Of a stretch of 64,000 nucleotides of DNA, positions 43,016 through 54,209 are shown in pieces. The notes under the pieces are model-generated. The model worked only from the letters and a program-made list of their open reading frames with translations, had not been told where the DNA came from and made no database searches. Origin of the DNA: Cryptomeria japonica (lineage: Eukaryota > Streptophyta > Pinopsida > Cupressales > Cupressaceae); contig NC_081408.1 of assembly GCF_030272615.1 (NCBI RefSeq), forward strand, positions 340,777,793-340,841,792. The letters run 5' to 3'. Numbering within the stretch: the stretch's first letter is position 1; every line of letters starts with the position of its first letter. A program made the position numbers and the translations under genes.

Positions 43016-46000
43016 ATGGTGGCTAATACTTCTAATCCACTGGTAACTATTTTCAGAAGAGAAATCCCTAAGCTTGATGGAACAGATTATGGGATATGGA
43101 AAATTCAAATGGAGACTCATCTTAGATTTCTTGGCAAGGATATCAGGGAGATCAGTGAGAAAGGATACACACCTTATGATTCGGCATCTAGCAATCCTGC
43201 TCTTGTAGACCTGGACAAGAATATTAAAAATGATTGCAAAGCTAGAGAAGCCCTCTTGTGTGCACTTACTGATCAGCAAATCGTGGGATTAACTAATAAA
43301 TCATTGGAAAAGGTTATGTGGGATAAATTACAAACCTTGAATGAAGGTGATCCTACAATTAAAATTGCTAAACTTGATGGTTACCGGGTAAGATATAAAA
43401 ACTTGAAGATGGAAGATAATGAAAGAATTGATCTATTTATGGAAAGAGTAAATGAGATTGTTATGGGAATTCAATGTTGTGGAGGATCTCTGAGTGAAGA
43501 TGAAATAGTTTCCAAAGTATTGAGGGTCCTTCCATTGGCTTACAAGATGAAGACAACTGCAATTAAAAAGCTGAGAACAATGGCAAACACTTTAGTTAAC
43601 AGAGACATTCTGATTGGAAAATTATCTACTTTTGAGCTTGATGAATTTGGACCTTTTGGAGCTTCAAAATTTGAACTTGTTTTTCATGAATCAACAACTA
43701 TCAAAAAGAGTGATTGGAAAGTCTAATATGCAAAAGAATTGGAAGAGATGAGGAAAGAAGATGAAGAATTTGAGCAATTTGAAGCCTTATTTTCTAGAAG
43801 AGTACCTAAAGGACCGATGAGAAGTAAATATGAAGGAAAAGAACCTTTTAAATGTTTTGCATGCAATAACATTGGTCATTTTGCATCTAGATGTCCTGAA
43901 AAGATTGCAAGATTTGAAGAAAGAGTTAAGAAATCATTTAAGCCTAACCAGAACAGATATAGATTCAAGAAAAGCAAACAATTCTACATAGTGGGTGAGG
44001 AAGGAGTAAGTGATGACTTTGAGGATGAACCGACATTAGACTCTGCTAGTGGATCCAACAATGGAAAGGAATGGGTGCTCTATGATTTAAAGGAAGATGA
44101 ACTAGCACCGACTTTGGAGAATGAAGAAAAGGCCCTGGTAGTGAAAGTTGAAGACAAGGATGAATGGGTAATTGATAGTGGATGCTCACATCATATGACT
44201 AGAGATAAAAGAAAATTTATGTCCCTACATGAATACAATGGCAGTCAAGTCATATTTGGAGATGACAAAGCTTGTATGATCAAAGGAAGAGGTATTATTT
44301 CTTTGGATGGAAAGCATAATACTGATAATGTCTATTATGTAGAAGGTTTAAAGCATAATCTTTTGAGTGTTGGTCAATTGGTGGACAAGGGTTTCCAACT
44401 TCAGTTTAAAGATAGAAAATGCAAAATCATTAACAAGACTAGTTTGGAGATTGCAACTAGTATTCAAACTGGAGGTAATATCTTTCTCTTAAACACTGGT
44501 AATAAGACATGTTTGATTTCTCATATTGATGAGAGTTGGCTATGGCATAAGAGGTTGTGTCATGTTAATTTTGATTGTATTGTTAAGATCATATCAACTA
44601 AGGTAGTTAGAGATATACCTAAGATTATGAAGCCTCATAATCTAGTATGTAAGGAATGTCAATTGGGAAAGCAAGTTAGAACTTCTTTTAAGAGAATACA
44701 TGATAAATCTAATGATGAATTTGATTTGATTCACATTGATTTATGTGGTCCAGCAAGGACTAGAAGCTTTCAAGGTGATAGGTATTTCATGTTGATAATT
44801 GATGACTATTCTAGGATGATGTGGGTGACTTTTCTTAAGGAGAAGTCTAAAGCTTTTGAGAAATTCAAGATCTTTAAAGCAAAGGTTGAAACAGAAACTG
44901 GATTGAAAATCAAATGTCTAAGATCAGATCAAGGCGGTGAGTTCTCTTCTCATGAATTTAATAGTTATTGTGAGACAAATGGAATTAGAAGACAGTTATC
45001 TACACCTAGGACTCCTTAGTAGAATGAAGTTGTGGAAAGGAAGAACAAAACCATTTTAGATGCAAAAAGAACTATTATGATGGAAGCCAAATTGCCTCAC
45101 ATCTACTGGATAGAAGTAGTGAGTACAGTAGTCTACACATTCAATAGAGTTCACATCAAAGGTGAAACCAGTAAGACCCCTTATGAACTATGGTTTTCAC
45201 ATACACCTACAGTTAAATATTTTAGAATTTTTGGAAGCAAATTTTATATCAAAAGGGATGATTCAATTGCAAAATTTGATCCTAGATGCGATGAAGGGAT
45301 ATTTCTTGGTTATTCAATTCAAAGAAAAGCATATAGATGTTATAACAAAAGATTGCAGAAAATTGTGGAGAGTGCTAATGTGAAAGTGGATGAGCAACAC
45401 AAAAATCAATCTATATCATATGATAGGGAACCAACAGTGGAAATGATCATAACTAAACTAGAAATGCCTCAACCAGTATAGGAAACTGAGACAGTTACAC
45501 GGACACAATCAAAAAATTCAACTATGACTGATGATTAGATTAATGAACCTGAAGTTCAAAAGACACCAAGATATGTAAGATTAAATCATTGTAAAGATCA
45601 ACTCATTGGAGATAGGAACAAGGGAGTTATGACAAGAAGAAGACTAACAAATGAAGAGGTATGTCTTATTTCTCAAATTAAACTGGCATATGTTATTGAA
45701 GCTTGTAAAGATAGACATTGGTTAAAGGCTATGGAAGATGAATTAGATCAGATAGAGAAGAATAAGACTTGGATTTTAGTTCCCTGACCTAAAAATAAGA
45801 ATGTTATTGGAACTAAATGGGTTTTTAGGATTAAACTAAATGAGGATGGTAAATTTGTAAGGAACAAGGCTAGATTGGTTTGTAAAGGATATTCTCAAAT
45901 GGAAGTAATTTATTATGGTGAGACATTTGCACTTGTAGCTAGAATTGAAGTTGTTAGACTATTTCTTGCCTATGCAGCTTATAAGATCTATAAGGTTTAT

Positions 46001-47027
46001 CAAATGGATGTTAAAATTACATTTTTTTAATGGTGTACTTAAGGAAGAAGTATACATTGAGCAACCTGATGGATTTTCACTGACAGATGATAAAGATATG
46101 GTTTGCAGGTTGAAGAAAGCTTTACATGGACTGAAACAAGCTCCTAGAGCTTGGTATGCAAGATTGGATAAATATATTTTGAAGATTGGTTTTACTAAAG
46201 GCAGTGTTGATAGTAATTTATATTTTTAAAATCATTGATGATGATATTATAATTATTGAAGTATTTGTTGATGATATCATTTTTGGAGGTGAAGACAAAT
46301 TGTGCATGGAATTTTCTAACAATATGAAAAATGAATTTGAAATGTCCATGATTGGTGAGATGAGATTCTTCTTAGGTTTGCAAATTACTCAAACTGACAA
46401 AGGCATTTTTATATGTCAAACTAAGTATCTGAGGAAATTGTTGAAGAAGTTTGGTATAGATAATTCCAAACCGGTAAGTACTCCTATGGTGACAAGTGAG
46501 AAATTATCTATCAAGGTGAAAGGGGGCGCCCTCGGAAGCTTAATTGACATCGGTAAATCGGACAAGGTGTAAGTCTATGATTGGTGGTCTATTATTTTTA
46601 ACTCAGAATAGGCTAGAAATTATGAATGCAGTAAGTATTGTTTCAAGATATCAAAGTAATCTTAAAGAAAATCATGAATGTATAGTAAATAGGATATTCT
46701 AGTATTTCCAAGGAACAATAGAATATGGCTTATGGTATTCTAGAGATGATTTCACTTTATGTGCATATACAAATTTAGATTGGGTAGGTGATATTGATGA
46801 CATGAAGAGAACTTCTGGTGGAGCTTTCTTTCTTGGAAGAAACTGGTTTCATGGATCAGCAAAAAACAGTCATGCATTTCTTTATCTACTGCAGAAGCTG
46901 AATATGTTGCAGCAGCAACCAATTGTACTCAAGTCTTATGGATGAAGCAAATATTAAAGGATATCAAGGTAAATTATAGTGAACTGATAGTTATCTATTG
47001 TGATAACCCTGTAGCTATTGGCATGTC
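43016..47027 (+). pseudogene. C3 Gag-Pol (Ty1/copia), multiple stops and frameshifts, interrupted by G3
   Basis: Gag starts at ATG 43016 (REIPKLDGTDYGIWKIQMET). A CCHC knuckle CFACNNIGHFASRC lies at about 43854, protease EWVIDSGCSHHMTR at about 44163, integrase zinc finger WLWHKRLCHVN ... CKECQLGK at 44538-44670, core IHIDLCGPAR and LRSDQGGEF, then two adjacent TAG codons at 45017-45022 exactly at the QQN motif. RT follows (KWVFRIKLNEDGK, FVDDIIFGGEDK near 46265), with plus-1 shifts in T runs near 46020 and 46225 and a scrambled patch at 46510-46565. RNase H runs up to IYCDNPVAIG, where G3 is inserted. The remainder is at 57768-57992. C3 is related to C2 but more degraded. Confidence 0.9.
47023..47027. 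repeat. Target-site duplication ATGTC, left of G3
   Basis: Repeated exactly at 57768-57772. The C3 RNase H frame is restored when one copy is counted. Confidence 0.95.
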
Positions 47028-48347
47028 TATCATGCCCAAACTTTTGGGCAAAAATGGAACAACTATTTTTTATTTTTTTTAAAGCATCCTAATAAAACTA
47101 ATTAAGCTAAATTAAATATGCAATAATTAAGTCTTGTCTTAACTATGATTTAACTCTGGAAATTACAAGAGTTGTTTACTAAAGTTAATCTAATTAACTT
47201 AATCAGGCATGTGAAAATAAATTAAATGCAAAAAATAACTCTCCAAAAGAATCATTACTATTTCATTAATTAATAGATTAATTTAAACAATAATCCGCAA
47301 CTAAATTGACAAGGGATATTAATACTCTCAAATAATATTTTAAATGCTCCAGGAATTAAATAAATTAATTCTAGCACTTAGATTATTAAAATTTAATAAT
47401 CAATTGGACAATAAATATAATGCGCCTAAAATCCGACTAAAGGGTTAAGTAAATTCATAATATAAATTGCTCTATAAAAATTAAATTTCGAAAGCCAAAA
47501 TTAAGGTGGAACTAAAATTAATACCCTATGGCTAAATATTACAATAGACTCTCATTAATACTTATTAATAAAAATTAAACCAAAAAGATTTCAACTTAAA
47601 CACCTCATACATATATTTATATACCTATATGTTTTATATATAGCATATATATATATATATACACTTAAACTAAATCTATACTCTTAATCCAAATTTATAC
47701 TTACACACACACACACATATATATATATATTTATATATATATGAAATCATGGAATTAATTGACTATAACCATATAAAGCCAAAAATAAGAAAATGGGGAT
47801 ACCCTATTCAAAATTTGAATAGGGTTTCCCCCCTTTTCAAATTATCTAGCATAAAAAATTATACCCAAACCTAGACTAAAAGTTATAAAAACAACTACCA
47901 TACTCTCCTTTCTAAACTAACTCATGAATACCCTAACCCGAAATCTAAGTTAGGGTTTCGTGTTATGCAGTAGGGTAGGTCTGTTCATGGTGGAGGCATA
48001 ACACATAAAGGCCACAAGAAAAAAAAGAGGAGGGGCATCTTCAATGGCCGCAAAAGGGGTTTTATCGTAGGGGGTGGATGATATCACAAGCCACTGCTAA
48101 CAGAAACCACAGAGTTGCGCCCCTACAACGGTGCCTTGGATGCCATTGCAGTTCACGCCCCACAGTGACGTTGTGACATCCCTGCAGGATGCGGTCTGCA
48201 GTGGCAGCCAAGGCCACCCCTGTGGGTCGTGGTCGTAGTAGCACTACAGCACCTCTGTGGCCCTGAGCTGCCTGAGGGCCTCCCGCATGGAGCTTGGGCT
48301 TCGCGGGACTCTCAGGGTAGGGTTAACAATTTTATTTTTTACATTAG

Positions 48348-48381
<34 letters not shown>

Positions 48382-49112
48382 TAAATCATATATATATATA
48401 TATTTATATATTTAGGTGAATAATATGCAGCATTAAAAATAATTATGACAGTAAAATAAAACAACATGATAAATATTTCAAATAGTTCATTTCTTTAATA
48501 AAAATAAACATCAATCTATTTTGCAAATATTGGATTTATTTTTATTTTATTTTTACTTTATGATATACAAGGCATATAAAATTAATAGTTTTCTTTTTGT
48601 CATGATTAAATCTTTATTTACTAAACACATAAGGGAGACTATATAATATATTAGGTTAAATGTATTTCTTTTCATTTTTAATGCCACATAGTTAACTATA
48701 GGAAAAGATTAATTTATCTACCTTTATTTTCTACACTTTTTGAATAAATGACAGAAATAAATAAAATACAGCAGCATTAATATAGTCTAGAAATCACTTG
48801 AAAACATTACCACCATGTAAAATGCATTTTTATTATTCATACTAAAAGCTATTTATCTCTATTTTGCATTTGGAAATAAATAAATAGAACTACATGTTTA
48901 TTTCTCTCTACTATCATTCATGCTTTACTACTTCATTTATTTCCATTGTTTTTCCAATATGCTTAAAAAGATAGAAGGGACTTTTATTTCCAAAAACATA
49001 AATACAACAAATCTTAGTTCAAGAACTATAGAAAGATTATTCCTTAAATATATTTCATTTCGTTCTTGCAATAACAAACTTAATAAAAGAATGCATTTCA
49101 TTTTAAATAAAC
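47028..49112 (-). repeat. G3 3' LTR, truncated
   Basis: Matches 52459-55590 of the right LTR except for a ~1-kb segment absent here. The outer end reads TATCATGCCC where the right copy has TGTCATGCCC. It stops matching at AAATAAACCA (49112), where RNase H sequence begins. Confidence 0.9.
47985..48325. other. GC-rich island in G3 left LTR
   Basis: A GC-rich stretch in an AT-rich LTR, homologous to 54455-54815. Many CpG and CpNpG sites differ between the copies by C/T or G/A. No ORF in it is credible. Confidence 0.7.
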
Positions 49113-50391
49113 CATACTCGATGTAGTGAACCTCAAAAACATACTCGCATAAGAACTCCATCCATCTCCTCTGACGAGCATTAAGATTCAGCTGAGTGAA
49201 TATGTACTATAGGCTTTGATGATCCGAATGAAGCTCAAAATGATGACCCAAAAGGAAGTGTCTCCACCTCACAAGTGCACACACTACTATTGCAATGTCA
49301 AGCTTGTGAGTAGGGTAGTTAAGCTCATGAGTCTTAAGTTTCCTAGACTCAAAAGCTATAGCTCTACCATTCTGCAAGAGGACTGCTCCTAAACCCTCTA
49401 GGGAAGCATCTGTACAAACCATGAAGTCAGCTGAGGGATCTGGCACTATAAGGATGGGTGTGCTAGTAAGTGCCTTTTTGAGTTCTTGAAAGGCCATCTC
49501 ACACTTCTTTGTCCACTCAAATTTCTTCCCTTTACGCTAAAGAGAAGTAATCAAATGTGCGGCTCTAGAGAATCCCTCAACAAAGCATCGGTAATAACCT
49601 ACTAAGCCCATGAAGCTCCTGACCTCTGTCACACTGGTTGGTGCTGGCCAATCCATAATAGCTCTGATCTTTGATAGGTCAACTAAGATCCCATCACTGG
49701 ATATAACATGCCCAAGGTACTTGACCTCTGATCTAAAGAAAGCACACTTCAACAAACTTCCATACAAATGATTGTCCCTCAAACACTGCAAAACCTACCT
49801 CAAGTGCTCCTCATGCTCCTTCTCATTCTGAGAATATATCAATATGTCATCAAGGAACACAATCACAAAATGGTCAAGGAATGTGTGGAATACCCCATTC
49901 ATGAGGCTCATGAAAATAGCTAGAGCATTTGTAAGACCGAATGGAACCATCGTGAACTCATAGTGGCCATATCTAGTGTGAAATGTGGTCTTGTGGATAT
50001 CACTCTCCACTATTCTCAACTGATGGTACCCTGACTTCAGATCTATCTTGGAAAATAATTTGGCACCCTAAAGTTGGTCAAATAAATCATCGATCCTGGG
50101 CAAAGGGTATCGGTTCTTGATGGTTACTTTGTTCAATTGATGGTAATCCATGCATAACCAAAGAGATTTGTCCTTCTTCTTCATGAAGATGACTGGTGCA
50201 CCCCAAGGAGATACACTAGGATGAATGTGACCCTTCTCTAGAAGTTCCTCAAGCTGCATCTTGAGCTCATTAAACTCATTTGTGGTCATCCTATAAGGTG
50301 CTCTCAAAACTGGCTCAGCTCCCAGTACAGGGTCTATATGAAAGCCAATCTCTCTATGGGGTGGCATACCTAGTAGCTCTGAAGGAAACAT
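49113..50391 (-). pseudogene. G3 RT and truncated RNase H
   Basis: [62 protein letters not shown] (50391-50068), then [20 protein letters not shown] and catalytic [15 protein letters not shown] (50019-49795), then YLGHVISSDGI and a thumb region. RNase H: PILIVPDPSADFMVCTDASL, ELNYPTHKLDIAIVV, HSDHQSL (49497-49207), continuing to RQRRWMEFLCEYVFEVHYIE, where the frame leaves element coding sequence and enters LTR at about 49118. The RNase H C-terminus and all of integrase are deleted. There are stops near 50066, 49793 and 49535, mostly at Gln positions. Confidence 0.9.
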
Positions 50392-52329
50392 GTCTGAATA
50401 TCCCTTAAGGATAGGATGGTCATCAATTGATGGTTCCTTTTCATCCTCTTCCTCTCTATCATTGATGGTGATGGCAAATAACTAGCATCCCTTTTGCATG
50501 CTCCGCTTAAGCTACATTATAGAAATCATACAAAGAGACACTGGTCTCTGAATCCCAGTGATTACTATGGGAGAACCATGATCATCCTCGCACTTGATCT
50601 CTTTTTGATGATAATCTATCTTGGCACTGTGGGTGTAAATCCAATCCATGCCAAGTACGATGCCATAAAATCTGAGTGGTGTAACTCTAAGGTCTACTAG
50701 GATGGTGGTATTACCAATCTGGAGTTGATATCTCCTAACTTCTGATTCCATTGACACTCTAGCCCCTGAAGCTAACTCCACTTCCCAACTGACACCCTGC
50801 CTAATTTCCACTAGCCCGCAGTGCTCCACAACCAATGGAGATACAAAGGATTAGTAGCTTTTGAATCAAATAATATAGACACACTGCTACCACTTATCAT
50901 ACCTACAACCTCAATAACTGTGGCTTGGTGCTCTACCTGGTAGTTGTCAACCACCGCAAAGACCCTATGGAACTTGCCCATAACCCCAACCATAGACTCT
51001 GATGTTGCCATCCTCTGACTGCCTACCATCTGACCCTTTGGATAGTCTCTCACCATGTGCCCCATGGCTCCATATGTGAAACAAACCACATGCCTAAAAC
51101 TGTATGCCTTGAGGCCTAGAGAAAGACTGTCCACCTATCCTACTCGAACCACTGTACCCACCCCTGGAGGACTATTGAGTCCGCACCGGAGGTGTGTAAG
51201 GAACTTGGGGTCACTGATCTCACCTCGAACCCTGTGACTGTCATTTCTTGGGCTTTAAGCCCTACTGACTCTTTGGAGGCTTCTACCTTCAATTCTACTG
51301 CAGAGGAGGGGGTTTCAAAAACCCTGATGTATGTCTGTTATTACCCTTCCAATGGGGTTTCTGAAACCTGTATGTCTGGGGTATAGGGTTTTGATTCTGG
51401 AACTGATCCCTCATGTCCTGTGGCCTGACATGAATTTACTCTTCTACCAAGGACTTCTCCATGGCAACCCGAAGGCTACCTGGAGCTTCCATCGTCACCG
51501 GTCCTACTATCCCGACATTTAGTCCCTTGATAAAATAGTTGACGAGAAACTTCTCGTCCTTCAAGTAATCCACATATGGTAAGAGCTCGAAGAACTTTCT
51601 CTCATATTGGGTCACTGAGAGACCCTTCTACTGGAGGTCATGGAACTCATCGATCCTACACTGCCTATAGTGCTCTGACAAGTATCTCTCCCTAAACCTC
51701 TCTGTAAAGATCTCCCATGTGAGGGTGTCTGCAACTAGGCCACACTTGTATTCCTCATGCTTCCACCATGTGGAGGTCGTTCCTCTCAAAAGGTGAACTT
51801 CTACTCATGCCTTTAGATTTCTCTCATAGGAGCATAATGCAAAGCACCTATCTAGGCTCAAAAGCCAAGCCTCAGCTTCTACCCCATCGGTAGATTCCCC
51901 AAAAGATGGTGGCTAGAGGCGCAAAACCTCTCTGATCAGATCCCCTGGATCATGATGTGATCTCTCATAATACATTGGTGCTACTACTAGAGGTGGTCCA
52001 AGTAGATGAATAGACTTAGGCTCATGCTCAGCTTGACACTCTAAGGAATTAGGAGGTGGACTCCTACTCCATTCCCTAATTGTTGATCTATGACTCCCTG
52101 AGTTCTAGTTTTCTGCCTGATGGTCAACTGCTGGGAACCTATCTTGCACTATCCCAATCAGATTCTAAAGCGCTAATAAGATGTCATGGTTTGGGTCAAC
52201 CGGTCATTTGGGAGGAGTCTTTGGGTTCCTTTCCAAAATTGATTCCTCCCTATCGACATCTTCGCATGCCATACGTGCACGCCTAGGACCCCTACCGTGC
52301 TTGCGAGCTTGTCGCGTAGTCGGAGGCAT
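50392..52329 (-). pseudogene. G3 gag and protease, decayed
   Basis: Gag starts at ATG 52329 (MPPTTRQARKHGRGPRRARM) and keeps the gypsy capsid pattern: RCFALCSYERNLKA, TSTWWKHEEYKCGL, FRERYLSEHYRQCRIDEFHD, QYERKFFELLPYVDYL. The knuckle reads VCFTYGAMGHMVRDYP, so two of the three Cys ligands are Tyr (TGT to TAT type). The protease motif reads LFDSKATNPLY where DSGA is expected. A 50-codon linker (about 51310-51165) has eight stops, four TAG and four TGA, none TAA. ATYEL-type pro C-terminus and GIVLGMDWIYTHSAKIDYHQ follow (50700-50600). Non-functional. Confidence 0.85.
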
Positions 52330-52443
52330 CCTTATGAGAAAATAAAATAAAATGAAATAAATAAATAATTTTGGAGAAAATTTAATTAATTAAATAATTA
52401 AAGTGAAACGTAATGGAGAAAGGTTCCTAGTGTTGGAAACCTT

Positions 52444-52455
52444 GCTCTGATACCA
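52444..52455 (-). other. G3 primer binding site (initiator tRNA-Met)
   Basis: TGGTATCAGAGC in element orientation, 3 nt from the LTR end. Confidence 0.92.
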
Positions 52456-53083
52456 AAATGTCATGCCCAAACTTTTGGGCAAAAACGAAACAACAAATGT
52501 TTTATTTTTTTTAAAGCATCCTAATAAAACTAATTAAGCTAAATTAAATATGCAATAATTAAGTCTTGTCTTAACTATGATTTAACTCTAGAAATTAAAA
52601 GAGTTGTTTACTAAAGTTAATCTAATTAACTTAATCAAGCATGCAAAAATAAATTAAATGCGGAAAATAACTCTCCAAAAGAATCATTACTATTTCATTA
52701 ATTAACAAATTAATTTAAACAATAATCTGCAACTAAATTGACAAGAGATATTAATACTCTCAAATAATCTTTTAAATGCTCCAGGAATTAATTAAATTAA
52801 TTCTAGCACTTAGATTATTAAAATTTAATAATCAATTGGGCAATAAATATAATGCGCCTAAAATCCGACTAAAGGGTTAAGTAAATTCATAATATAAATT
52901 GCTCTATAAAAATTAAATATCGAAAGCCAAAATTAAGGTGGAACTAAAATTAATCCCCTATGGCTAAATATTACAATAGACTCTCATTAATGCTTATTAA
53001 TAAAAATTAAACCAAAAAGATTTCAACTTAAACATCTCATACATATATTTATATACCTATATGTTTTATATATAGCATATATA

Positions 53084-53117
<34 letters not shown>

Positions 53118-53158
53118 ATACTTAAACTAAATCTATACTCTTAATCTAGGTTAATACT

Positions 53159-53243
<85 letters not shown>
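53159..53243. repeat. (CT)n(CA)n compound microsatellite in G3 LTR
   Basis: About 23 CT units run directly into about 18 CA units. In the left LTR the same position has only a short (AC)n run (47704-47718). Confidence 0.95.
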
Positions 53244-53245
<2 letters not shown>

Positions 53246-54209
53246 TTAAAATATATATTGTCATACTTTGTGAAGTGTACCTGTACCTGCAAACACAATG
53301 CACTCAATAAATCATTATAAGCAATGGTTAGTAAATTGAATCAATGAAATGAAAAACCATAGCTAATCGACTTATTGCCTCCTAGTAAATGCGAGTATGA
53401 AAAATGTTCTCAGATCTGATTATGCATACTCCAGTGACTTGACTACACTTAGATGGAGGATTTGAATGCTGAAAATACATGATCTAGCAAGAATAGCATG
53501 ATTAAGCTATATGAATGATTGATCTAGAAAATGAACTAAGATTAAGATGCAATTAAGCTAAGATTGAGCATGATAACATTGCTAAGAAATGATAAACTAG
53601 AAGCTAGATGCCTATAGTAACAATGCATAAGATGAGAATGAGATGGGATGCATATTGCTCAAAATGAGGTCTATTTATAGGATTTTTCAAGGCTAGGGGT
53701 GAGTTGGCATGAATCAACAGTTGAGATTGATATGAAGATATCAATGGTTAAATTGGAGGAGGTTGGCAAGGGGGTTAGATTAAAGGGAACACTTAGTGAC
53801 AAGAGTCACAAAGGTTCTAGAAGATGTTGGATGAAAGGGGACATGGGGGTAGCTAGAATGGGTTAGGTTTAGGAATGGTTAGGTTTAGGAGTGGTAGAAG
53901 TTAGGAGAATTTAAATTTAAAAATTCAAATAATATGAAAAGGCTAATTAATTTCAACAACTCATAAATGATTTGTTTTAATTAATTAAGGGATTTAGAAG
54001 AAATGATTTTGGATGGAGGAAATTAATTAATTTGAATTAATTAATTAAAGGGATGAAATGAACCTATTTAATAAATCCTTAGATTTATTAATAAGTAGAT
54101 GAAAGGGAAAATTTAATCAAATTGCTTAGTGAATTTAATTAAATTGGGGAGAAGGAGATTAATTAAATAATTGCTTATTTAATTAATTATCTTCAGACCA
54201 TTTTTAGGT
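53244..54209. repeat. ~1-kb segment present only in the right G3 LTR
   Basis: Between the CA microsatellite and TATATTTATATGAAATCATG the right LTR has about 966 bp that the left LTR lacks. Flanking simple sequence hides the exact ends. It may be an insertion here or a slippage-mediated deletion in the left copy. No ORF or terminal repeats seen. Confidence 0.7.
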
